Origin: Glomus cerebriforme
Lineage: Eukaryota > Glomeromycota > Glomeromycetes > Glomerales > Glomeraceae
Length of the DNA stretch: 64,000 nucleotides
Reading direction: 5' to 3'
Assembly: GCA_003550305.1 (NCBI GenBank)
Contig: QKYT01000287.1
Coordinates: 55,399 to 119,398 of the forward strand
The position numbers and the translations under genes were made by a program. Below are positions 53,553 to 64,000 of this stretch, piece after piece. The notes below the pieces were generated by a model. It searched no databases and was not told the DNA's origin. It worked only from the letters and a program-made list of their open reading frames with translations. Each line of letters starts with the position of its first letter. The stretch's first letter is position 1.

Positions 53553-55500
53553 ATGTCTGATATCTACGAAAGGATCAATGAACTTAGTCTCGAAGAACAA
53601 GAAATTATTAAATTAAAAAGTTATCTAGTTGGAGATCATGAATTAAGAGGACAATTATGCTTGGTCCTTGCAAGTTGCAAAACAGAAGAAGAAAAAAAGG
53701 GTATTTTACAGAATTTGCTTCATAATATTGGTATGTTAAATAAAAATATTGCCGTTACTATTGTTTGTGATGCTTTGACAAAATCTTTTTTTGTTCTTTA
53801 TCACGTGTGTGATTGCGTCATAATGATTGGCCAACACGAACGTGACGCTAACCTTTATTGTTTCTGCGCTTTTTTTCATTTCATAAAACTTATGCAGAGA
53901 AACGGCCACTTTCATCTTCTGTTGCTTTAAGTGATTCCAAGAGGATGAAAATCATGGGTAAGTACTAACAAGATGAGTTATCAGAATTCTGATTCACATC
54001 GTTCATTCCACTTCTATTTATTTAGAGGATCAGGAAAAAATCGTCAAAAAAATCATATTATTTGCGCGCACCGCTATTGATGTAGACTTGAACAATAAAG
54101 TGATTATCCTTCCACCACTTCCAGGAACCGAATGTGAAACACATATTTATAAGCACCGTTGTTATGAATATTTCAAGAACACCATCCTCGAAAGCAAGAA
54201 ACATAAGCGTTTCTGCATCACTGGGAACCCAGGAACGGGAAAAACATTTTTCGGACTTTATATGATGAGTGTTTTGTTAAAGGAAGGTTTCGACCTGTTG
54301 GTAGATGACAGCAGTTACCCGCACCTATACCTGATTACTCATGATAAGATGAATGCTTTTAATGTGGAATGGGTTCAAAATGAAGACTATGGTGGAGTTG
54401 CAGAAAGAGACAACGTATGGTGTATTATTGATGGCAAACCACCTAGGGTAAATCACGATTTTGATACTGGAAAACTTATTATGGTATCATCACCAAAGGA
54501 TTTGCACATAAAAAATTTTTGCAAACCAGTAAATATTACAATCAAACTATACATGCAGATTTGGTCAAAGGCTGAATTGGATGAATGTCAATCATTAATC
54601 TATCCCAAAATTTCAAATGATAATCTTCTTGAATCTTACCAGTTATGTGGTGGTATTCCAAGGTTGATCTTCAAATACACATTATTTGAGATTGATAAAA
54701 TGATTACGAATTCTGTTAACAATATTGACACTAACATATTCAGATATATTGGCACACTTAGTGAAGGTGATGATTATAGTCATAACTTAGTACATATTCA
54801 TACTAATGAAGAACCGATGGATGTCATCATCAATGGGCACACCTTTGTCAGATCCTCCTATACTTCTTGTGAACTAAAGTTTGCTTCAGCAATTGTTGGT
54901 GACAAAGTTTTTGCGAGACTAAAAGAATTCTACAAAGAAGAAACATACAAATTTGTCTTTGCATCAGCTTCTGTGTCACCATTAGGTTCTATACGTGGAT
55001 ATATGTTTGAGATTATCGCACATAATGAACTCAGTGCTGGCAAAACATTTTTGACGCGCTCACTAGAAAAACATAAAAAATCCCAAAAAAAACTAGAACT
55101 TCCTCAGCTTACAATAAAAAGTTGTTATACAGTAGATGACATTGAATATGGCAAATACTGTAAACCGGTAGCAAAGAATTTCGAAACTATTGATGCCATC
55201 TATATTGGAAAGCGTTACGATCTTATATTTCAAATGACTGTAGGAAGAACACATGATATAAAACAACATGGATACGAATTACTACATGAAAAGCTAGGTG
55301 GTAAATCAGCAAATCATACTATTCGACACTATTTTGTTGTTCCAAAAGATGTATATGAAAATTTTCAAAAACAACCATTTACAGTGAAGAAGGAAGAAAG
55401 AGGTCAGACAAAAAATGTAGTGAATGTTAAACAATGGATCACAGAAAGAGTGGAGCAGTACGCATTACTTTTAGATGTTGGTATCAAGAGCACAAATTAA
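53553..55500 (+). CDS. Crinkler/RHS-type NTPase-nuclease protein
   Basis: Three exons (53553-53730, 53898-53957, 54026-55500), 1713 nt, 570 residues, phases consistent; intron 1 uses a GTATGT donor. An alpha-helical N-terminus (MSDIYERINELSLEEQEIIK) is followed by a linker, then a P-loop NTPase with Walker A GNPGTGKTFFG (residue about 145) and a Walker B-like DNVWCIIDG. Around residues 400-530 a PD-(D/E)XK-like nuclease pattern appears: RGYMFEIIAH (Glu), then ETIDAIYI (Asp), then LIFQMTVGRTHDIKQHG (Gln-x-Thr...His). This NTPase plus REase-like layout matches Crinkler/RHS proteins, found as effectors or mobile-element-linked proteins. The usual ubiquitin-like Crinkler header and a signal peptide are absent. 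It lies between two Sel1 relic copies. Confidence 0.8.
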
Positions 55501-55687
55501 GAAATATAATTTATATTAATTATATTATGAAACCAAGTATTGCAATATTGTACTTTATTTTACGTGAGGTTATAAAAATTACATGTTACTTCTCCTCATG
55601 ACCAATCTGTGATTTCATTTTTTACAGATTTCAAATAACATAAAATTTTGTCGTAAGGTTAATTTTATTATCCATTGATTTATTTTC

Positions 55688-56322
55688 CATCAAAGTAACA
55701 ATTTCCCACATAATATGATGCATAATTATACCCTCCTTGCAGATTTTAAATTAAGTTCAAATGCTTTCTTTTTATACTATATCCGTTGTAATAACTAATC
55801 TATTCATTGCTTTAATATTTCCTCCTTCTGATGATTTTGAATACCATTCAAATACCTTATAATAATATTGTTCGATATAATAATAATAATTACCTACAAT
55901 ATAATATTGTGATATATTATAATATGTAATTATTTGTAATTATTCCTTCTATATAAAATAATATCTTTATAAAGAAATAAAGAATAAAATTATTTCATTT
56001 AACTTTTCAATATCATTTTTTTTTTTTGATCAAAGGAATATCGATTTGATTCTGCTTTTTGATTAATTTTAATAGCATTAGAAATATTTCAAATGCTTTA
56101 ATTTCATCAACTTCACATCCAATTCCATATTGATTGAATAACAAAAAATATTTTGAGAATTATTTGTCATAATTTCAAATACATCTTTAGGATCTAATTC
56201 ATATTCAAATAAAAAATTATTTATAAATTCTTTTAATTTAATTCTTGTAATAATTCTTTAAAGAATATTGATATTTTATGATATCTGAATCTGGTAGAAA
56301 TATTATAATTTTTGTTCGACAT
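55688..56322 (-). pseudogene. Second, decayed Sel1-repeat copy
   Basis: The minus strand starts with ATG (56322) reading MSNKNYNISTRFRY, then is nearly parallel at DNA level to 49920-50640: the Sel1 motif around ELDPKDV, IKINQKAESNRYSFDQ-like pieces, YYKVFEWYSKSSEGGNIKA and a final YNYASYYVGNCYFDG. Numerous small deletions shift the frame, so no protein is expected. It provides the start codon lacking in the first copy. Confidence 0.7.
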
Positions 56323-58713
56323 TTTTGAATAAGGTGCGTGAAGTGTGGCGTAATATATATATATATATATTTTTTTGTTGGCAAATGAGAATGATTGGCG
56401 TAATATTACATACGATAAATAAATTTTTTCATCAAATGTATCATTTTTGATTAATGCACGTGGTCACGTTAATTGACACTCGTATAGTAATAATGTCATT
56501 TTATGCTATACATAGGGTTTGATTTGCATAGAGTGGGCCAAATAATCATGATATTTCCTTTTATAGATAATGTCAACCAGAATTTATTTGTCATGACACT
56601 GACTGGCATTATTGTAATTCCGGCCCTGAAAAGATACATAGAGCTTATAGTAAATTTTTTTTTTTTTTGGCTGTACCTCACCTCTATATGCGTAGCTCAG
56701 AGTTCTCGTAAAAGGTTATTTAATTCTGTACATTTTAGGAAATGGCAATTATTTACCCGCTAGTATTACCTAAATAACCTAATACGCGGACATTTATTTA
56801 AAATATATATATATATCGTAAAGTTATTCCGGTAACGTAAAAATTTAATTGGGAGTCTAGTTATACAGAAATATAACCAAAGCAAGTATGTTTCTATCTT
56901 TAAACGAAAAATATTTGTCTTATTTTACTGATAATATGCCTATAATAAAAGGATCAAGTTGGATTTAGATATCTTTTTAGAAAAAGAAATAATCAATAAA
57001 TATCAACAGATGAAATTAAGATGAAAATTAGAGGATAAAATTGAAAAATCAATATATTTCAATAACTATAAAAGAAATCAAAGGAATCCTAATTATTAAC
57101 ATTATAAATGTGGAGAAAAATAATTGAAATGTGTAAAGATTAAAAATATTCTTATCCAAATTGTTAGTGCAGCAAAGTTTAAGGAATAGTCATTGCCTTG
57201 CTTGCATTAAAGAAAAAATAACTTTTCTAATATTCCTAAATTAATGTATTGATTTATTTTATTTTTTTCTTATTGATTTTTTCTGATATTTTAAAATCAA
57301 CATTAATCTCAATCATAAATAAGAAATTTTATTAGACAAATGAAACTTTATTTACAATAAAAAAAAATTGAACTTCACTTTATAACATCCAGTTTAAGTC
57401 AATTATTATGACAGATGTTAATGGAAACATATTCAATAACTGACATATGGAAGTAATAAATTAAAACAGTTTGATTAATAAAGTATGTACCAACAATTTT
57501 TAAATTAAATTTTCCCAAATTTCAATTTCAATTAGATTTAAATCACCTCTTTTAATAAGGGGTCATAAGCTTAAGAAATTGTATTTTTATTTTATTTTTA
57601 CGTCAATTCTGTAAAAAAATTAATTTTTACCAACAATGGACTTACTAGAAGTATACCCTTCACATAGCATAATAAGCATTTTACACACTCAATTATTTGT
57701 AAAATTTTGAGAAATACCAAATATGTATAACATTAATTTAATATGTTTTAAAGTATACAACATAATTTATTAATATAACCATTTAAAAGTTGTATCATGA
57801 TCATGTTTTTGAACAATTTAATATTGATTTTTTATTGATAGCAATCAAGAAACCTCAGAAAAATTTTTACTTGTTCCCATAATAACAATCTATTTATTAT
57901 TATGGTTTAACACCATTTAATTAGTTGAGGTTTATTGGGCTGGTTGATTCAAAACAGACGGAAATGAAGATCCATAACTAATGAATTTTAATGGATTACG
58001 TTGTAAAAATAATCTTTTAGCAAAAATATAAGAATTCATTTTTTGACATTTGATTTTAAAAACTGCCAGTTTTAGTAATAATTACTAAAATATCAAAGTT
58101 TAAATGTATGAACTTAGCAAGATTTTATAAAACAATCTGTGGATGGAATCTGAATATATATCTGGGTTCAGTCTACTATTCAAACAATTCAAAACTCTGT
58201 GTCAATTGAATTGACAGAAATTATTCCGAATTTTTAATATTTTTTTTTTAAAAACTATTTATGAAAATTCGGAATATAACTATATAAAAAAAACAGTATA
58301 TAGAAGTTTTTAAGTTTATGAATCTAGAAAATAATAAATTAAACTCGGATCAGCTGCAGCAAGAATTTTTTCTTGTTTACGCTATTTTTTTTTATCCTCC
58401 AATAATCTTGACGTAATTTTAAATATATATCCTAAAAAGTCTAAGAAAACTTATTTCAAACATACCATCTACAAAATTTAAAAGGGTGGGAATAAACAAG
58501 TTATTTTTATTTTTATTTTTATCGAAGAACAGCAAAGATTTTTTTTTAGTTATCTTAAATGCTCAATTTGAAAAAGGATAATTTGATCAAACACATGATT
58601 TTCATTTTTCGCTCCGTGATTGATGACAAAAACGGATAAGGTTATCGTAATGCAGCTGTATGATTTTGAAAGTTACAATGAATACTGTAAAAAAGATTTC
58701 CAAAGTAAAATAA
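56323..58713. other. AT-rich desert
   Basis: No supported gene in about 2.4 kb. A TA-dinucleotide run lies at about 56353-56372. The frame at 56503-56763 has no motif or conserved structure that I can see. Confidence 0.3.
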
Positions 58714-58937
58714 GAATTTCCCGGTATTTATTTAATTGGTACAGGTACGAGATGTACTGTATAGTTCAGATACGAGATTGTCACAACTAAATGTAACATT
58801 TGGTAGCAATGCGCTCAGTATATATTTAATTCGTACCCGTCCTACCACCTAGGTACGACGCAGATGTAGTTACAGTGTACCCATGATGATCTCGTACCTG
58901 TAACTGTACCAATTAAATATATAATCGGGAATTTCCT
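58714..58937. mobile_element. Fold-back MITE, about 220 bp
   Basis: The left end GAATTTCCCGGTATTTATTT is followed by AATTGGTACAGGTACGAGAT. The complement of the right end reads GAAATTCCCGATTATATATT, then TAATTGGTACAGTTACAGG and TACGAGAT. Both halves carry repeated GTACGAGAT/GTAC motifs, making the whole unit palindromic. There is no coding content. It ends about 70 bases before the kinase gene start. Confidence 0.65.
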
Positions 58938-59008
58938 TTTTTTTTAAAAAAAAATAACTTAAATAATTATATTGACTCTTCTGTCAAATATCCTAACTTT
59001 GTAACATT

Positions 59009-60739
59009 ATGGATTTCGTAAAAAACTTTTTTCATTTTAATAAACACCAAAGTGAGCAAAAATATCTCTGTGACGATGTAATCGAGCAAATAAAAGATTT
59101 TAACTGTCGTAAATTAACTAAAGAACAAAAATTGTTAATTGATAGACTAATATTAAATGAAGAATTAAAAAAACGTTACAAAAAATATGGTTTATGTAAA
59201 GAATGCAAACAACCTAAAACTAGATATTATTGGTGTAACCCATGTAACGCGAACCATTTTCAACAAAATTTCAAAAATTGGACTAGTGATAATGATGATA
59301 TTGACAAGTTTATTCAAAATACTCAGCTATCAGCAAAGGAGAATTGTAAAGTATTAGAATGGATACCTTATGATAGATTTTATAATATTGAATATATTGC
59401 AAAAGGTGGATTTGGCAAAGTGTATAAAGCAAATTGGATTGATGGAGATATACGGTATTGGGATAATGAAAATCAAAATTGGAAACGATTAAAACCTAAT
59501 AAGTTTGTAGCTCTGAAAAGTCTAAATAATTCAAAAAATATTACATTAGAATTTCTCAATGAGGTATAAATTAATTTACCATTTAATGAAATTTTGAAAT
59601 ATTATTTTTGTTAATGTATTTTTTTTATTAAATGTTATATTTTAGATTACATTACACCATAAACTTATTGGAGAATATTCCTCCATTATTAGACTTTATG
59701 GAATAACTCAAGATCCAGACACAAAAAATTATATGATGGTTTTGGNNTATGCAGAGAATGGAAGTTTACGAAATTATTTAGATAAAAGTTATAATGAATT
59801 AAGTTGGCATATTAAGATGTTTTATTTAAGGTATATTGCATATGGACTTAATGAAATTCATAAAATAGGGCTAATTCATCGAGATTTACATATTGGTAAT
59901 ATACTTTATAACTATAATACATATATAACTGATATGGGATTATGCAAACCTGCAGATTATAATGCATTAGTAAATACAAAAAAAAGTGTTTATGGTGTTT
60001 TACCTTATATTGCTCCTGAAATTTTAAGAGGACAAAATTATACCAAAGCTGCTGATATTTATAGTTTTGGNATAATTANGTATGAAGTATGTTCTGGATT
60101 ACCTCCATACCATGATGTAAGCCATGATATAAATTTAGCAATAAGAATCTGCCAAGGACTTAGACCAAGGTTTAATATTAAAGTACCCCATTTGATTATA
60201 TATTTAATTAAAAGTTGCTTAGATGCAAATCCATTAAATCGACCATCAGCAAGTGAAGTTAAAGATATTTTATATGATCAATGGTGGTATCAATATAAAG
60301 GATCAGAAATAGAAAAACAAATTATAGAAGCAGATAAAATCAATAATAAATTACAAACTAATGTTCCTTCTACTAATTTATCATATGAAACACATTCAGA
60401 AGCTATTTATACAAGTAGATTGCTTAATTTTAAAAATCTTCCTGAACCAAAAAATTCAGATGGTTATTATAATCAATATGATAATATTATAAGCGTGGAA
60501 TATTCTGGTAATTAAATTTTTATTTTGTTTGGAAATATTAAAAAAAAAGTCTAATAAATTTTATTTTATTTGATAGAAAATCTACAAATTAACATTTCTC
60601 AATTGAAAATTAACAATAATGGTAAATTTTTTACTAATATTAAATTAAACTTTGTTTATATAATCATTTTTAATTTATAATTCTATTTTTTTTAGATCAA
60701 AATAATGAGTCTAAAATTAAGAAAAAATTAAATTATTGA
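59009..60739 (+). CDS. Protein kinase with N-terminal zinc-ribbon-like motif
   Basis: Four exons (59009-59563, 59646-60507, 60577-60621, 60696-60739), 1506 nt, 501 residues with matching phases. An N-terminal region of about 115 residues holds CKECKQPKTRYYWCNPCNAN, a CxxC...CxxC pair likely to bind zinc, then HFQQNFKNWTS. The kinase domain starts at about residue 123 (IEYIAKGGFGKVYKANW), with VALKSL (Lys), IHRDLHIGNIL (catalytic loop), ITDMGLCKP (DMG instead of DFG), GVLPYIAPEIL and CLDANPLNRPSASEV. This is the TKL-like family hugely expanded in Rhizophagus, for which no substrate is established. The tail ends with the family-like ISQLKINNN...DQNNESKIKKKLNY. Ambiguous bases at 59746-59747, 60071 and 60079 affect single residues. 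Confidence 0.88.
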
Positions 60740-61377
60740 TCTTTTTAATTTATATTTTTTTATTCAAATTTTTTTTCCAAAATTATAATTTAAAATCTGT
60801 TTTTTTATTGTATCTCTCATATGAAACTCAGAAAAATAAAATATATTTATTTATTTATGATTAATTACCAAAAGAAATGATAAAAGTCTTATAACTTTCA
60901 GGTTCACAAGTTTTCTGTTTTTTTTTCGTTAAAAGAATACATCTTTCTGTACTACAGTATTAAAGTAAAAATCTTTAATGTAAAATTCGAATTATAAAAT
61001 TAAAGGAAAATTATAGTAGAATTATAGTATATTTGAAAATTAAAATATTGAAGTAAATAAATTACACATGACATTTGATAAATTTCTTTTCCAATGTAAT
61101 ATTTCCATCATGAAGTGTAAAGAATGTAATCAAGATGTAAAATATGTGATGCAACCCATTTTCAGCGATATTTTGAGATCAAATTGTATATTTATTAAGT
61201 TCATGAGCGTAAAAGCTTTGTTGGATTTTTTTTATAAAATATTTTGTTGGTTGTTGCAAATCCTGTTGACCAACACCTTTATTGATAAGTGAATTCCTGC
61301 CAAAAGTTTATTCAGTCTGAAAAAAAATAATTTTTCATTTTTCTACATACCTTCTTGACTACAAAGACACTGACATA
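60740..61377. other. Spacer with remnant of a kinase N-terminus
   Basis: Mostly AT-rich. About 61110-61180 (plus strand) reads MKCKECNQDVKYV and, one base shifted, CDATHFQRYFE. This matches the zinc-ribbon segment of the upstream kinase (CKECKQP...CNPCNANHFQQNF). No kinase domain follows, so it is a relic. Confidence 0.4.
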
Positions 61378-63544
61378 GTGAATCACCAAGGGCCGATTCC
61401 TAACTGGTACAAAAAACTTGAATCAGAATACGCTTACGGTCCTAACTGCAAACTGCTTTCACTTTTATCCCTCCCTAATATCTCCCTATTACGACCAAGT
61501 ATTATCCCTAATAACCTTTCTGAATTTTATTACCACCTTAGACGAAAAATATGGATTTCTTTTTGGAACCCTATTATTAAGAATTTAGTTTTTGGCCGTA
61601 TTATAGAAATCAACAATCCCAATTATGGGATTTCAATAGCTAAATAGAACATGGGTTTATTCTCCCACTAATTTAGATGTTACTTCAACTACCCCTAAAC
61701 AATATATTCCTATTTTTACTTCTTGTAATAACTGTCATTACCACACATATTTCTATAGAGATTTATGTCCAAAATGTGTAATGGCAGTACAACTACATAA
61801 TCTTAATCGAGTACACGTACGCAATAAGAATTATAAACCTTATTCTTCGTACACTATTCCTTACAATCATTTTATCATTACTCATGATCCTTTCCATANG
61901 NTAAGAGTTACAGCGTTTAACAATTACAGACAGAATACAATTATACATAATACTACACCTTTAACTGACATTAATCCCAACTTCTCGTTACCTTCANATT
62001 CTTTTCCTGATTCCANAATAACAAATGCTCCAACTACTTTAGACCCTTTTATTAAAAATTGTTTTATAGGATGCCCTGATAAATTCTTAAACTTAACCAG
62101 ATTAAAGAATATCACAAACATTCGAATTCTTTCAATTTTTTTACTGACGGATCAGTAAAATCTCTAATGAAACATAATTGCCGCATCAGTTTTGGATGGA
62201 TTGAAACTGAAGCCCCGCTAAACACAACTTCATTTTTGGGATGTATCACACACCTTCCTTCAGCAACAAAGGTTGAAACTATGGCTATTTTGACAGCCAT
62301 TGTAACCACACCTCCAAATTCTTCGATTACTATTAATACAGATTCTGCAAATTTTATTTATACTTATAATTCTTTTATTATACAAAAACTTTCTTATANA
62401 AAAAAATTAAAACAAAATAATTATCTCCTTTGGTTAGCCTTAGATTCTTATATTAATAATAATAACCTTTCTATTACCTTAGTTAAAATCAAATCCCATT
62501 CTAACAATATTTCTCACGATATGGCCGATTGTCTAGCCAACCAAGGATGTTCTCTACCCGCACTGATAATTATTAACCCCAAATCTATTAACTCATCACT
62601 AGGCAACTTAACATGGAATAACCTAGGAGTCATCGATAAAAATTTACGTCAATAGGGACGCTCTCTATCGAACTCAAAACTCTTTAATTCCTTTCTATCA
62701 CTATTAAACAGTGCCACTATCACAACACTATCACGGACACATTATATCAATTTTCGCATCACACAACAATGGTTTCATTTTACTCCAAACTATCTTCACG
62801 CTAATTTAAAACTTAATTCTTACCAAGGCAACAAAATCAAAGCCGCTAATTAGCAACAGGATTAACTCAACAAAAATATTATCCCAATTTATATTCTTCG
62901 ACTCCATTAATTTGTCCATTATGTAATTCAGATACTGATTTGAATGAATACTTCAGAAACTGCCCTTCATATATAAATGATCTTAATCAATTACTACGCA
63001 ATTTGATGGCATCCTTTCACAAACTTGTTAAAGATCAATTATTTCTCATGAACAAAACACGTTACCTTATTTCGCTAATTAACTCATTTCCACTATTCAA
63101 CCCAATTAATGTGTCACTTCTAACCCTTTGTTACTAATTGTTCACTCATATATCCCAGAATACTTATCTTCATTATTTGGCACCATTTTTGGCCCACATA
63201 AACAATATATGCCCTTTTTACTAAATTTTACGTCATCTTTAATGACTGCTCTCTTTAAAATTATTTGGTCTCCACGAGCCAAAAAACATAAAGAATTGGA
63301 ACGCTCGTTCAACATCACCAAACGAGACAAAAAGCAATATCGCGAATTACATTTTACCCCGTCCACATCGGTCCAAATACCACCACATACTTTTTCGTCA
63401 ACCAGAGATACTCCCGATAGGTTGGTTAACAATAATGCCTGGCTTCTGTGGGTCTCTAGTAATTTCTTACATTTGGAAAATTGGCATTTACACAGAGATT
63501 TTTATAGTTACTTTTTACCCTTTAATATTTTATATATAGAATAG
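61378..63544 (+). pseudogene. Decayed LINE retrotransposon, RNase H and 3' region
   Basis: Plus-strand coding pieces lie in at least four changes of frame: 61378-61647, 61781-62158, 62140-62655, 62880-63137 and 63128-63390. A zinc-binding-like piece (CNNCHYHTYFYRDLCPKC) comes first. An RNase H domain follows: FTDGS, then KVETMAILTAIV, NTDSANFIY and SHDMADCLANQG, giving the Asp-Glu-Asp-Asp set. A second zinc motif is LICPLCNSDTDLNEYFRNCP, and the basic C-terminus includes SPRAKKHKELERSFN. The layout is the 3' end of a non-LTR element ORF2 as found in these fungi. The reverse transcriptase part is not in the window. Single N bases (61899, 61901, 61997, 62017, 62399) suggest a collapsed repeat. 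Confidence 0.75.
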
Positions 63545-64000
63545 TTTTATTATTTTAGTTCTTATTTTCACTTAAATGTATCAAATTTTTCTTCTCTTCC
63601 TTTATCATAGATCATATAGCCAATGCTACTTCATGTTACTTAGTAGCTAGTATTACGTCTAATCATATTCTTGATTCCTTTATTTTAACTTTTCTTCTTT
63701 ATGTTCGAAAATGAAAAATCAATTAAATTTATAATGATAGAGGTAACAATATTTTATGTTTGTTGAGTACAGTTCGCTCTTTAATTGGTAAATGGTATAG
63801 GAGTTTTAAGGTAAAAGATATTTTATTATTCAATTAAAGTTACAAGAACTGAGGAGAACTTAATAAAATTCTCAGGATATTTATACAAAAATAAAATATA
63901 ATAAAAAGATATTAACTATCTTAAATATAACTAATATAATAAATATGTTAAATATAATAAATATAATAAAGATAATAAATATATTAAATATCTTAACTAT
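63545..64000. other. 3' flank of the LINE relic and A/T microsatellite
   Basis: Pyrimidine-rich sequence follows the LINE C-terminus. From about 63900 to the end the sequence is an AATATAATA-type low-complexity repeat. TGTTGAGTACAG at about 63759 could start an LTR, but the other end is outside or absent. Confidence 0.3.

Noticed and set aside
56503..56763. 86-codon plus-strand frame with hydrophobic segments
   Set aside because: No family resemblance, contains a poly-T-coded Phe run and an equally long opposing frame; treated as chance.

Overview
The window looks like a nuclear contig of an arbuscular mycorrhizal fungus (Glomeromycotina, Rhizophagus-like). The reasons are extreme AT richness, conserved fungal housekeeping genes split by many short introns, and the accessory families typical of that lineage: Sel1-repeat proteins, zinc-ribbon/TKL-like kinases, MATA-HMG-like boxes, a Crinkler/RHS-type NTPase-nuclease and many small inverted-repeat transposons. 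Isolated N bases and a 525-N gap show a draft assembly with unresolved repeats. Species assignment is inference. All multi-exon models were joined by hand from GT-AG sites, and phase was checked where noted.

Layout. 1-9.5 kb is gene dense: the 3' part of a coiled-coil/UVR-motif protein (+), a TEN1 telomere-capping homologue (-), a complete 15-exon fungal protein kinase C (+) and an Mpv17/PMP22-family membrane protein (+). 9.8-15.5 kb holds a DUF3846-like protein (-), decayed transposase-like sequence, a TA-flanked MITE, an unrecognised decayed gene (-) and an F-box gene (-). 16.2-17.5 kb is glyoxalase II (+). 17.8-20.3 kb is a small cluster of HMG-box loci in different states of decay. 20.5-31.3 kb is a gene desert of MITE-like elements, minisatellites and one kinase-like relic.

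31.3-37.9 kb is a second housekeeping block: acidic ribosomal protein P1 (+), methionine aminopeptidase 2 (-), an unrecognised 8-exon gene (-) and mago nashi (+). 37.9-45.8 kb is a second desert with a large imperfect inverted repeat around the assembly gap. 45.8-48.5 kb is a citrate synthase ending in SKL (+), so probably peroxisomal.

48.5-64 kb is accessory: a zinc-finger-like relic, a truncated Sel1-repeat gene, a 2.3-kb nested palindromic element with a central array of hairpin repeats, the Crinkler/RHS-like gene, a second decayed Sel1 copy, a foldback MITE, a zinc-ribbon kinase gene and a frameshifted LINE retrotransposon carrying RNase H.

The genes are independent eukaryotic transcription units rather than operons. 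Pairs are often convergent (UVR/TEN1, P1/MetAP2) or divergent (TEN1/PKC1, F-box/glyoxalase II, unknown/mago). The most distinctive structures are the nested giant palindrome (50843-53123), the large inverted repeat around the gap (40594-44022) and the HMG-box cluster.
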